Counted from the stretch's first letter, positions 46,476 to 58,215 are shown. The stretch: 64,000 bases of DNA from Diplonema papillatum (GCA_030068145.1 JAPJBO010000142.1:248001-312000), one strand, 5' to 3'. A program made the numbers and translations. The notes: generated by a model not told the origin, from the letters alone.

Positions 46476-46630
46476 GCCAGCCAGCCAGCCAGCCAGCCAA
46501 GCCCATCCTTCCAAGCCCATCCTTCCAAGCCCATCCTTCCAAGCCCATCCTTCCAAGCCCATCCTTCCAAGCCCATCCTTCCAAGCCCATCCTTCCAGCT
46601 TGCTAAGCCTTCCAGCCTGCTAAGCCTGCC
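46476..46630 (+). repeat. Minisatellite: (CCAG)6 followed by seven AAGCCCATCCTTCC units
   Basis: The tetramer run at 46476-46499 passes directly into exact 14-bp units at 46499-46596, then into degraded units to about 46630. The long ORF across it is an artefact of the 14-bp period. Confidence 0.9.
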
Positions 46631-46828
46631 AGACAGAACGGCCCAGGCTCAGAATCGGAAAAAGTGCTCGGAACAGGAATCGAATTATAAAGCCGGCTGG
46701 TTCAGAGAAGCATACCCGGTTTCACATGGTGCCTTCGCTCACCGAAATGCAACGCGGTCAGTCTCGGTAGGTCCCTGCCCAACCTCGCAAAGAGTGGAAT
46801 TCGGAGGCAGAACGGAAGTGGGATTCAA

Positions 46829-46883
46829 GGTGTGTGTATGTGTACGTGTGTATGGGAATGTGTGTGTGTGTGTGTGTGTGTTT
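46829..46883 (+). repeat. GT-rich microsatellite
   Basis: Interrupted GT/TGTA runs followed by an uninterrupted (GT)10-11 near 46860-46881. Confidence 0.85.
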
Positions 46884-47091
46884 CGGACCCGTTTTAACGT
46901 GGTGCCTTCCTGTGCGAGAGGCGTCCACCTGTGTGCGCGCGGAGTGGACCACGTTTTATTATATCAAGGTGTTATTCGGTATACCAACGATTCAGGAGGC
47001 GGGTAGGCGAAAGGAAAACAAACAGAAAGGAACAAAACAAAGGGCGGACCACTATTGTGGGGCCCCCTTGTTGCCATCCTTTGGCCGCCTG

Positions 47092-50000
47092 ATGCCGGAG
47101 GACCCGGACACAGAGGGGGAAGACCGACAAGGAAATGGGAATTTGGGAACTGGAGAGAGCAAACCGTCTGCAAAGGGAGATGCAGACGAAGGTGCCGAGC
47201 CCGGTGAAATGTCACCGAGGCGTCCTGCAGACGTAGAGACAGGCCGTCTACCCGAACTTGAGAGCGAGAACGTCGTCGAAACAGCTGCCAACACCGAAGA
47301 AGCAACACCTACAGAAAGCTGTGCTCCCGCCCCGGAAACACAGGGGAAACTGCAACCTGACGAAGACATAGAAGCAGAATGCGCACCCAATGCGCATTCC
47401 GACGAGGCAAACTGTAAACCGGTCACTCAGGAACCTCAGCAACCAGTGGATTGTGGCAATGGTAGCGACTCTAAGCCTGCACAAGACGGAGGGATGGAAA
47501 TCGACGAAGAATCTAAACTAGCCACCCCACAAGACCAACAAGAACAACGGCAACCGGATACAAAGGAGCATGAACAAGCTTTGCCCGAAAACGAAGAGCA
47601 CAGTGAAGAGAGCGACCTCCAAGGAAGACGCACTGAGGCTACACCCAAATCTTTCCTGAACGAGGTGGCAACAAGCGACCCTGAGCCGAAACTTAGCATT
47701 GCCAGTTCGAACGATCAAGCAAATAGCGTAGTTCATTTCGAATCGCACGTGACACATCCAAAGCAGCCTGCGAGGGCTTTAAATATGGCGGCATCGGGGC
47801 AGGAGAGCACAACAACAACCATAACAACAACAACCACAACAAGCGGCTCTGTGCCAACTATTCGAACTGTTACGTCTTGCCCATCGACACAAAAAGTGAC
47901 ATCCAACACGTTGTCGCCAGTAGCAGCAGTGCCGACAGCTTTACCCCACTCCGAGCCGCCAATCCCAGTCGCGCTTCCGCTTGCATCGCAGCCACCTCCG
48001 CCTGCTGTATCTCCGACACCTGTGCCCGCACCTCCTGCTGGTGGAAAGGCGTGGGTCGCTCTCCCAAACGCTGTGCCTCCAGCAGTGACAGCCGTAGCCG
48101 TTGCTGCACATCCTGCCCAGGTAGAGAATGCATTTACAGTGGAAGGCGCTAACGATGATGAACAGCAACAGTCGCAGCCATGGTGCCACTTGGTCCCCGT
48201 CAAATGCTCGCACCCCTTTACTAATGCGACCATTTCGATTTTGCATCCTGTGTTCGTTATCCGACGTTCAGCTTCGGTTGCGAAAGGTAAGGTATGTCGC
48301 CTTCATTGTCCAGGTAATCCCTCCCAACAGTGCCCACAGCTCAGAACCGCTCCTTTTGAACGTGGATGTTGCATATCAGTATCGGTGCGGCATCTACATT
48401 CAGCTGTCCGAGGGGAGGGTCAGAAGTTTCCAACTTTAGCCCTACCGAGCGAGGATGCGCGTGTGTCTGTGGCTTAAAGGACCGAAACACGGCCGGTGGT
48501 GGTGAGCAAATATCCAATCCAGCACAGTCTTGCATACCTCCCTGTCCTGCCTAAACATTAACTAAGATTCTCCCCCCGGGTACAGGCACCGATCTTAGCA
48601 TCACCCGAGCTTAGCCTCACCCGAGGTTAGCATCACCGAGCTTAGCATCACTCGGACTTTACCATCGCCCGATCTTTACGATCATGCTCCATCCTCGCAT
48701 GCAGGCCTTCGACCCGAGCTTCGTTTGTTTGTATCTAATTATCTGCAGCTGCATTCACGGACTTGCACAGTAGCCGTTCAAAAATGGCAACAACACCACA
48801 CACAACAGCTTCTCTGCAAAGTGTCGCTGGCGCATGACGAAGACGAGCCACATGCCGTGGTGGAAACCCTTTCGAGTTCCATTGCCGTTTCTGTCAACGG
48901 GAAAACCATCCGCCGCAACGCTTCACGTGTACTCGCTCACGGGGACGAACTGTCCCTCGACTTGAGCGGGAACAACAACTTATTCACAGTGCTCATAGAT
49001 GCCAGCAAAGCTCGCGCACTGATGCAACAGCTACCTTCGGTATCCGATGCGCAGTCGACCGCCGGAGGTGATCGAAGCGGGAGCGCAGACAGAGCAAGAT
49101 TGAAGAAGAAACGGAAGATTGTGCCATCAGGAACCACTGCAGCGGGAATACCTTCAGACGCACAACGCAGCAACCAAGGAGGAGAAGGGATGGAGTCGAC
49201 AGTCGATGGCGAGTCGCTAGCACAAACGATTTGCCGCGAAGTAGCCACACCGACAGAACCGCAACCTTGCGTGCCTGCCGCAATGACTATGACAATGTCT
49301 CAGCCTCCATTAGCGACACAAGTATCATCATCGGTCACCGTCCCGACCGTCTCGAGCATACCGCCGATTGCCCATAATATTTCGCAACCAATGCAGGCAA
49401 TGCCTAACCAGCAAGTATCGGCGATTCCTCCGATGCAGACGATGCAGACGATGCAAACGTTGCAGCCTTTGCCCAACCTGCAGAGTTTGCAAGCAATGCC
49501 ATCGACAGCAAACGCTTTGTCGGAGATGCAAGTGCCGGCCCTCGCCGGACCACCACGTTCGTTTACAAAGAATCTAGACAGGTCTGAGCACCCTTGCTCA
49601 TCTTGCGGCTTATCGCTGTGCTCGTGGTTCAGAACATGTCCACTCTGCTCAATGCCGGTTATGCAATCGCCGACAAGCCCGGAGGCTGCACAACGTAAGT
49701 CTATCTTGACAACGCGCACACAGGCACCTGTGCAATTGCAAGTTGCACAGAGCTCCAGCAGGCCTCTTGGTCTTGATGAGCACATCCGGCAACTCGTATC
49801 GCACCTATGCGTTGGTGGCCAAGAGGTAAGTGGGTCTGCTACTAACGCATCGCCTTACCCTCGGCTGTCGGCCAATCCGCAATCTGCGACACCCAATCAA
49901 AAGGAAGGACCTCTATTGGCCATTTCCAGCAGCAATCTTGCCTTACCATTTGTGCCATCGGCCGCTGTTGCAGCGGCTAGCAACGTTGGCGGAGTCAGCG

Positions 50001-53000
50001 TCCGTGATGCTGCAGCATCAGCCGCAAGTCAACTAGCCGAGCCTCTAAAGCAGACGGTCGGGTTCTTTGAGAAGACCGAAAGCAGTGCAACCTTCATGCA
50101 GTGGAAACGCCCTAACTCACCAAACGCCCAACCGGGTGGCAGTTGCAGCGGACCCAGCAATGCCCCCGAAGTCACTGATGGCTACAAGAGCGACGATGAT
50201 GTAGTGCTTAGTGCTAATGACAAAGCAGCTGCCACGGCAACATGCAACAAACGATTGCTGTCTTCACGTGGTGGTTACGACTCGGCTGAGGGATGTGCAG
50301 CTCGCGCGCCTTCACTGAAAAGGCGCAAAACCAAAGACACACCAGCTTTGGCATCCGCAGCCAGACGCCGGCTCTGCAGTCTCACAACAGGCGGGCAGGA
50401 AATGGAAATCGACACGGCTGCTTCGTCTGCTGTCGGGATCGTGCGATCTGATAGCCCAACAGAAAATAGTCCAGGCCCTGTTATCGGGTCTGGACGACCT
50501 AAGTCTTCAGCCGCTCCAAAAGAAAGTTCTGCACCACCTGCTCCTGCTGAGAACACGGCAGAATCACTGGGAAAACTGGTCACACTCCAGTTGAAGAGTA
50601 TGCCACAGCCACCACAAGTCGGTGAGCGTCAGGCACCTACTCAGAATCTACCTCAAGCAACTCAGCAAGTGCCGCAAGTAACTCAGCAAGTGGCTCAGCA
50701 AGTAACCCAGCAACCAACTCAGCAAACGCAGCATCAGCAATCAACTCGGCAAATAGCTACTGTTGGCAGTCACGGAGAAGGTAAACATCCTGATCCGACA
50801 CCCGAAGAACGTGTACACATCACAGCAGCGGCTCGCGAATTGTCTTCGTGGGTCGTGTCACCAGAAGACAACGCTGTTGATCTCGAGGCTGAGGGGTACC
50901 CTTATTTCTTCAGCGCCGCTGAGCAGGCTCAACTGCATGCCGCAATCTACTTGAACACCACTGTTCATCAAAACGTTCCTTGTGTAGCGAATACACCCAA
51001 GACGGTCCACCTCCGGTTTCCGTCAGAAGCGTCGGACGTGTCGTGCGAAACAGCTGTGAAGGGCATGGCCAAGCGCCTTGGTGCCTTCTTCCTCACCTTC
51101 AACCCTCGGAACTTTACGACAGTAACTCCTGAGCCATCGCCACTGCAAATGCAAGGACTCACTGCATTGTCCTCAAGTGGCAGCTCGACCGGGCAAATCC
51201 GCGCTTCCCCAGCGCCTCGCTCTGCCACAGGAAGTATCCTGCTACCACCATACTCGTATGACGTGACACGCACCTTCTCGAAGAAAGACAAAGTCACCTA
51301 TCTGCAGAAGCACGTGGCCGGTGCGGCTGCGAAGCCACCATCTGGCCGGAAGTCGAGCACTTATGCAGATGCAATTGCCGAGCCAACGGGAGAACGCGGT
51401 ATGTGGACTACACATCACGCAACACGTCATGATTTGCGAGCAAAACATCCCGCCAACTTTAGGTGCGTGGTGAGTGAACAAATGCTATCTTCTATTTTCG
51501 TGAATGTGACAGCTGCAACCTTTCCCAACAGGAGAAGTAGCGATAACATTTCCGCGCAATCCGAATTCGAAGCGCGTGGGCGTTTGTTTTGAATCGCCGC
51601 AGGCCAACGGGACAGACCTTGGAGGCATGTGTCCCCAGGGGCGCGGTCTCTTTGTTGATGCTTCGGATTTGATTCCCGATACATCGACCGAGTGCTGTGT
51701 CCCGCTGCGCGCTCTTGCAGAAGTTGTGCAAAGCTACCAGCCACTTGTCGTATACATTCCGTCCGTGATCAGCAGCCGTTACCTCATGACTGACTCTGGC
51801 CGATACCGCACACTTAAGGACATCCTTTCGGGTCTGACAACCCGGACGTGCATAGTCACCGCCTCTGCCTTGCCACAGGCCCAGAAAGCCACAGAGTCGA
51901 ACGAAAAAGAAGCTAAAGGAAACAAGAAGACGACGCCACCAGCAGAAGTAAAACCTGGCTCATCACCATCCATACAAAGCAAGGATTTCGACGCACTTTT
52001 TCCGACTGTCGCCCGTTTGACGCCGAAGCCTGGTCAGACGGAGTCCGTACGGATAAAGGATAATGTTCTGTCCGTATGGAAGCACCGATTAGAATCCGAC
52101 AAGATATTTCTCCGTGCCGTCGACAACATTCTCCTCCTGCAGCACCTGCTCGCCGAAAACAACGCAGCTTGCGAGTGGGCAGCGGAGCTGTGCCATATCG
52201 TAAGCTCCTGCCCTGTCGAGAAATACTCTCTCTCATGTATGTCCATTTGACTGCATTTCGCGACAAGTGTTTCAATTGCTCTTCGACACGTTTCTTTTTG
52301 GTGTAATGCACTCAAAACATATTTGTGCCCTTAAATCCCACTTCAAACAAATTTTGCCCTTATATCCCAAACTGGGATATAAGGGCACAAATTTCTTTTG
52401 ACAAATTTGAATCGAGGAAAATGCTGGAAAACTTGCCGAGGACGGGATTGAACCCCCGACCGTTCACCTTGAAACCCGAGGTCGACCATCCGGAGACCTA
52501 CGGCTAAAAAAAATTTTTCGTCCAGCCGGGTCCCGACGCTGGACTCCTGTTGCTGTTGTTGCCATTGCCACGTGCATGCGTGCACAGCCCCTGTCGCGGG
52601 CCTGTGCACCCCTGTCAGGCGGCCTTGTTCAAACCCTGACCTTGAGTCAGCTCTCGGTTGATGGACTTCATCCCGCATTGTCAGTCGTGCTGACTCGCAG
52701 CATAGCTGGACAAGCGAAAACTTGACCATGTCAGTCTCGTGCGGACTCGCAACAAAGAGGAGAGCGGGGCGCGTGCGTTTTGACTCAAAGTTTGAGAGCT
52801 CAGACAGGAAGAACAGCGAAAGGTGGCGTTTGAGTGCACTGCCATGCTCCACGCTGACAATGGCAGTGACATGGAGACGCGAGCTGACGCCCACGGCGAG
52901 CCAAACCCGAAATCGAACCAGCACCCGGAAACCGAACCCGAACCCAGAAGTCTGGGTTGGGGAGTGATGGTGGCAGAACGAACCCGAAACCGAACCAGTG

Positions 53001-56000
53001 CCCAATAGGAAATCGAGCTCGGAACCGGTAACTCAACCCGAAACCGAACCAGTGCCAGATAGCCTCGGATAGGAAACCAAACTCGGAACTGAACCCAGAT
53101 TACAGAAGACAGATGGGCCAGAACCGCAGAGGACGGTGGGGTCCAATTTTTTTGGGGTCCAATTTTTTGGTCGAAATATTGGGTCGAAAATTCTGGTCGA
53201 AACTTTTGGTCGAAATTTTTGGGGTCCAGATTTTTGGTCGAAATCTTGTGTCCAAATTCTTGGGCAAAAATTTGTGGGCAAAATGTTGGGGCAAAATTTG
53301 GTCAAAAAAATTCCCCTGAGACTTTTGGACGTTGTGGCCGAGTCAAAGCGCGACCACCACCGGCACCATCGGTGGCCGGTTCGGTTCCCTCAAAAGACTT
53401 TTTACACGACCAAACAAATTTTGTGCCCTTATATCCCACTTCAATCAATTTTTGTGCCAGATTGGGAAGGGCACAAAGTTTGTTTGAAGTGGGATATAAG
53501 GAATATTTACATTTTCTTTTTTCATTTGCAACATCAAACTTGCAGTGCTCGACGAACTCAGCTCGGCAGCCAAGATGGTTCCGCTGGCTCCTGATGATGC
53601 GCAGATGATAGTTTCGTGGGCTGTGGCTCACCATCTGGAACACACGAAGTCCATTCGTCTCATGCAGGAATCAACTTCAGACAAGACATGGCCGGTTACA
53701 GGAAGCTGGGGAAAAGATAAAACTGGCCGTTTGGTATGCCTTTTACCGGCTGACGGCAAATCGGGTTCAACGATTTTCTTGTCTAAGATCGCAAATCGTA
53801 CGATTTGATATATTGTACACTACTGTATTGGCCACTACTACAGGGTTAGTGTCCCCGTATCCTGAAGACATCGCACCCCTCGGTTGCCCACCCACCTTTG
53901 CCCACCGTGGGGAACTTGTCCACAGTGGTCGTCAAGGATCGAGAAGAAGGACGGCTCATCCTTTGAGGATAGCGACAACGAACTACCAGAGAGGATTCTG
54001 AAGATGGCATGGGGCAGGCATCTGATACAGAGGCGACAAGCACAGACACGAGAGCACACCTGACACGACCCTTGAGTGAAGTGCTAGGGAGCATTTAGAG
54101 CGGAAGCATGTGTCCACACTGGAGCAACTCGCCACCTCTCGGTCTTTGAGGGGCATCCCAGAGTGGCTTGCGTACTGCGCCCCGGCCCAAGTCAAAAATG
54201 TTGCGATTTCTGACCTTCGCTTATAAAAAAAGCGAGGAATATGTGACGATGCCAAACACATGTGTCTTGCAATCCGTAGGGTACTTCGCGTAGCGCGACA
54301 TGCTGCCCTCAGCTCACAGGATTTCTTCCCCGCACTTTTCCTTTTGGTACTTCAACCCTTGGTGCTGCACACGACAACTCCATGTCCTTCCGGAGTTTAT
54401 TTTTCAGATTGCCACCGTAAGAAGAAGACAAGTCAGTGCGGCCTAGCGAGTTGCAGTCGCAATCAGGGCGGGGGCCCTGAGTTTTTTAACCGAATGCTCA
54501 GACACGGTTGTAGGGGTCTTCTCCTCCGTGACGGATCTTCCTGTGCTCTAGCGTGAGTGGTCCTGGCTGTGACGAGCTACGAACAGCCGCCTGACAAATC
54601 AGACTCACACCGCTCCTGTCTGCAGGCACTCAGGTTCCGTGCTGATGATGGTCCGCCGTGGCTTAAAGGACTGAAACACGGCACATACGGGACCAGTACG
54701 GTGTGAGCACATGTCCATTCCGAGCACGTTCTTTCAAACCTCCCTTCCCCTTTTGGCATCCGTCCATATGAAGAAATTGTTAGACGGAAACGAACGGAAA
54801 TGAAACAGGTGGACCAGGCAATGCTACAGGCATGCCCGTTTCACCTGTGTTCTTCTTCACGTTTTGCAGGCATCGTGCGGAAAGCTTAAGCGAGAGGTAA
54901 CTGAACACCGGGCCAGTCAGGGTGAGAGATGCATGCTTGCGGGCCAAGCTCTGCGGTTACGAGAAGCATCCGGTTCTTGAGGACACTTCCAGCCTCTCAG
55001 CAGTTGTCGACGAGTTCACCTCTCACAATTTGTGTCGTTGCAAGCACGAAAAATGCGACTTGATACGCTGAAGTTGCAGTTCCTTGCGAAGAAGAAATCG
55101 AAGGCAGTAAAGGCGAAGACGCGAAAAGAACAGCAGACTGCCTTGCTTGGACGAAACCACTTCTGATAGAGCAGGCCCTTTCGCGAGGCTGGACATCATG
55201 TCAATCTTGGCCGAAGTTGGAGTTAGTGGCGACTAACAGCTGGGCTTCTGAAAACATTGGCAAACCATGACGGAACCAGAACTACGAAGCTACAGATCCT
55301 TGCAAGCTCCGACCGTTTTTAACTTCCCTACATCTAAATTTAGACACCTCAACCACATATACGAGCAAGCAAGTGAAAAAATAAACACACACATCCCTTT
55401 CCTTCGATACTGCCCCTTTCCTTGGTGATTGACACCCGATGCATATCCAGAGAGTTCGAACACCATTCTGTTGCCATTTAGCAATAGGTTACTGTGTGAA
55501 GTGTCGACAAATGCCTGAAGGAGTTAGCAGCCACCCGATGGGATACAAGCTGCCAAAAAATAAAATGGACCCCCCCGGTAACAACACGCGGCAGAAACCC
55601 GGCAGAACTTGGTTTGAATCACACCACTTATCATCTGCACTGCAGCGACTCCGCGCATGTTACGATTGTGGCATTCACCAGAAACACTGTCTGACCTTTC
55701 TACCTTCGATTGTTGAATCATACCTGCTCCGTCGAAAGTCCTGCACACACACCTGTACCCACAGATTATCCACAAAGAAGATCTCATGCACGGCTTTGCT
55801 GTGTTTTCCAAATCTGATAGCCATCATGCAGAGAGCCAGAAATCTACGAAAGGTATTGCGTTTCTTCTGTGCTGCTTCCTGTCACTTAGCCTTATTGATG
55901 AGGCCACCGTGGTTTCATAGACCGGAAGACAGCGGCGGTCCTAGCACGGTTTCATAGCCCCTCAACAGCGTGGCTTCACCAATAGGCGGCATGCGGTTGC

Positions 56001-57283
56001 CGGAACTCGTTCAAAATTGAACACACTGACAGGTGCAGACCACCTTTTCTGTATGGCGTCAAACCCGTCTCAACCAACCATCCAAACGAACAGGCAAGTC
56101 CCAGCTAGACTCCGTGGAAACTGAGAACGATTATGAAAAGCGGCTCCTGCACGATGTCATCCCAGCTGGAAGCATGCGCGTTTCCTTCAATGACATCGGG
56201 GCTCTAGGCAATGTAAAAGACGTTATCAAAGATGTCGTCCTCCAGCCCTTCCAACGTCCTGGATTATTCAGTCGTAGCTTGCTTACAACGCCAGCGAAAG
56301 GTGTTCTGCTATTCGGACCACCCGGAACAGGCAAGACCATGGTGGCAAAAGCCATCGCAGCTTCGATTAGGGCATCCTTTCTTTGCATCACCGCCAGCTC
56401 TGTCACTTCGAAGTGGATCGGCGAAGGCGAGAAATATGCTTCTGCAGTCTTTACGCTTGCTGCGAAGCTAGCGCCGTCTATTGTCTTCGTCGATGAAATA
56501 GACTCACTGCTCGGCAAGAGAGGCGAGCGACATGAACACGAAAGCTCTCGCAAAATTAAGAACGAGTTTATGACCGGTTGGGACGGTATGAGAAGCCATG
56601 AACAAGTCCTGGTCATCGGGGCCACAAACCGACCCCAGGACCTGGATGACGCCGTTTTGCGACGCTTGTCGCGCCGCCTGCTTGTTGACCTGCCTGACAA
56701 GAATTGTCGTGTTGATATTCTTCGCGTGTTGTTGAAAGGTGAGAATGTTGCACCGGATGTCAACCTCGAAAGCATCGCGAGCTCAACTCCCGGCTTCACT
56801 GGGTCAGACCTCAAGAATCTATGTGTTGCTGCCGTCTATCGTCCCATTCGTGCGTTCTTGAAGGAGAATCCTTGCGACTTTCCGCTTGATTCTGACCCCT
56901 TCGAGGACAAGGAACGGAGTAGGTTGCAGCTTCTGAAAGATGCAGCGACCCCGCTCCCACAGGTGACCCAACCTGACTTCGAAGCAGCACTCAGATCTAT
57001 TTCAGCAACTGTACACGAGAATGCACCGGCGATAGAAGAGTTGAGAAGGTATGTTGCTTTTTCAAGAAGCAATCGTAATCGTAGCTCTCATTTTCGATCC
57101 TGCTTCAGAAAAGTGATAGCTACTGAACCCTGCATATCAAATCCCTGCCATTTTCTAACATGTTTTCGCAGGATAAGTTCGGAGTCATAGGGTCATGTCT
57201 ATGTCTCAACATAATACAGGTGGAACGAGATGTATGGCGAAGACGGATCTCGTCGACCAAACAGCCTGAGCTACTACATGTGA
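47092..57283 (+). CDS. FHA-domain AAA ATPase of the plant-type Msp1/spastin-like family
   Basis: Six exons join in frame: 47092-48291, 48749-51469, 51513-52236, 53546-53733, 56033-57048 and 57220-57283 (1970 residues). Residues 1-360 are acidic, Gln/Pro/Thr-rich. An FHA domain spans about 362-460, split by an intron (PWCHLVPVKCSHPF, HPVFVIRRSAS, then LLCKVSLAHDEDEPHAVVET and VNGKTIRRNASRV). A small Cys cluster (HPCSSCGLSLCSWFRTCPLC, about 680) may be a zinc ribbon. The middle has KRVGVCFESPQANGTDLGG and LFPTVARLTP, matching the conserved region before AAA in the plant proteins. The AAA domain has Walker A FGPPGTGKT (about 1705), pore SKWIGEGEK, Walker B IVFVDEID (about 1761) and ATNRPQDLD, and the chain ends RRWNEMYGEDGSRRPNSLSY, a family signature. 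Such ATPases remodel membranes or proteins; the client is unknown. The start at 47092 is a choice. Confidence 0.88.
48470..48590 (+). repeat. R1 dispersed repeat, copy D (in the FHA intron)
   Basis: GTGGCTTAAAGGACCGAAAC matches copy E almost exactly, followed by a diverged middle, CAGTCTTGCATACCTCCCT, and ATTAACTAAGATTC with a C-run. The last motif is also at the left edge of copy B, suggesting that units sit head to tail. Confidence 0.55.
48590..48688 (-). repeat. GATGCTAAGCTCGGGT-type minisatellite
   Basis: On the + strand the unit reads CTTAGCATCACCCGAG with variants (about six degraded copies of 14-17 bp). On the - strand it is the same theme as the array at 63423-63655. Confidence 0.7.
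52322..52391. repeat. TTGTGCCCTTATATCCCA repeat with a 14-bp hairpin
   Basis: Two direct copies (52322 and 52353) are followed by an inverted copy. GCCCTTATATCCCA at 52356-52369 and TGGGATATAAGGGC at 52373-52386 form a perfect 14-bp stem with a 3-nt loop. The same sequence returns at 53421-53505, at the other end of this intron. Confidence 0.8.
52435..52504 (-). tRNA. tRNA-like unit or tRNA pseudogene in an intron
   Basis: On the - strand, GCCGTAGGTCTCCGGATGG begins the unit, GGGGGTTCAATCCCGTCCTC forms a T-arm-like box and CTCGGC pairs with the first four bases; TTTT follows closely. The T-loop is one base short if the stem is kept perfect, the acceptor has two mismatches and the anticodon cannot be assigned (the loop region is TTTCAAG). 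It resembles the unit at 63779-63848. It is more likely a tRNA-derived repeat than a working gene. Confidence 0.35.
52905..53310 (+). repeat. Two adjoining degenerate minisatellites
   Basis: From about 52905 to 53100 the theme is CCCGAAACCGAACC. From about 53146 to 53310 it is TTTTGGTCGAAAT with drift to GGGCAAAAT. Both are loosely spaced (14-17 bp) and lie inside an intron of the FHA-AAA gene; ORFs across them are artefacts. Confidence 0.75.
53421..53505. repeat. Inverted repeat closing the repeat-filled intron
   Basis: CCTTATATCCCACTTCAA at 53427-53444 and TTGAAGTGGGATATAAGG at 53484-53501 are perfect 18-bp inverted repeats. They belong to the same family as 52322-52391, so the minisatellites and tRNA-like unit are bracketed by copies of one sequence. 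Confidence 0.8.
54395..54750 (+). repeat. R1 dispersed repeat, copy E (about 355 bp, most complete)
   Basis: Lies in the 2.3-kb intron before the AAA exon. It starts near CAGATTGCCACCGTAAGAAG and ends near AAACCTCCCTTCCCCTTTT, and shares ordered blocks with copy B over its whole length and with A and D over the 3' part (GTGGCTTAAAGGACTGAAAC, GGGACCAGTACGGTG, GAGCACATGTCCATT). Confidence 0.6.
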
Positions 57284-58124
57284 CCGTGTCGCTTCACAAA
57301 GGTCTTCGGATGCAGGCATTGAAGTGCATGACTTCAGAGTTTGACGATCTGGCTCGCCCAATGCCACCAAGGAAAAAGAGTCTTTTCGGCTCGCATCGCA
57401 GGTGGCAAAGACTGAAATGAAATGTTGTAGGGCACGATTCGAGCCAAGTCATTCCTTTCTTCCAACCTCTTTCTTCCGCGAATGCTTGGGACTCAGCGTT
57501 TCTGCAGAACTCTCTCAGCGCACTTGGTCCAGGTCTATATTCCTCTCACACGACAACACACTCAGTGCCGAGCGTGAAAAAACAACCTGTCTAACCGTGC
57601 GAATTGTGCACACCTTTCACCGAATCGTGTAGTGGTGTGTCCGTGATGATTTAGAGGCGCCTATCTTCGATAGATGCTTGTAGGCAACGAAAGGCGAGAG
57701 AGAGAGGGCGGTGAAAGTATCTGGACTATATTCTTGTGCAAAGACATCGCAACTAGACAGATGACAAGCGGCGTTGAGTTGAGCAGGTTGCTCGACTCAG
57801 CGCTGCACGGACGTACTTTCTTCTAGCGGCTAGATTGGTCCGACTAATTAAGCTGCATCAGTGTCGTTCGACTTATATACATCAGTGTTGCACTGTGTCT
57901 TGTTCGGCCTCTTTTCTCTGTCGGCACCTCGCTGACACAGTTATTGCTCTAGCCTGCTGGATGCCCTCCATGCACTCATTTTTCTTGATGCCTACAAAAC
58001 GCAGGCGATAAAAAGTTGCATAACGAGAGGTTCGACTCGTTGGGTTTCGCACTTTGCTTCCACACCCATTTTTTACCGCCCGACTGCCGAAAGCTGCGAC
58101 CTTCGATACGCAGAGTACCTCAAC
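57284..58124. other. Spacer between FHA-AAA and SARAF genes
   Basis: No gene is supported. A 6-bp stem with AGGTTCGA in the loop (about 58022-58041) looks tRNA-arm-like but is isolated. Confidence 0.45.
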
Positions 58125-58210
58125 ACAGCATTTCATAGGGTTGATTCAAGAGAAACGAAGTTGTTCCACAGCATTTCATAGGTTTGATTCAAGAGAAACG
58201 AAGTTGTTCA
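58125..58210 (+). repeat. 43-bp tandem duplication just upstream of SARAF
   Basis: Two copies (58125-58167 and 58168-58210) of ACAGCATTTCATAGG plus TTGATTCAAGAGAAACGAAG and GTTGTTC differ at about two bases. Each copy starts with an ACAG that resembles the splice acceptors of the window. The SARAF ATG follows six bases after the second copy. Confidence 0.9.
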
Positions 58211-58215
58211 ACACG

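Larger units (their letters stand above)
46257..47091. other. Spacer between pol epsilon and the FHA-AAA gene
   Basis: No gene is supported. It contains the CCAG/AAGCCCATCCTTCC tandem array (46476-46630) and a GT-rich run (46829-46883). The frame of the next gene is open from 46834, but that part is only repeat-derived sequence, so the start was placed at 47092. Confidence 0.5.

Noticed and set aside
46402-46590. Gly-Trp-Lys-Asp repeat protein
   Set aside because: Artefact of the 14-bp AAGCCCATCCTTCC array.
58022-58041. tRNA T-arm or tRNA gene
   Set aside because: Only an isolated 6-bp hairpin with a GGTTCGA loop; no acceptor or anticodon arm around it.
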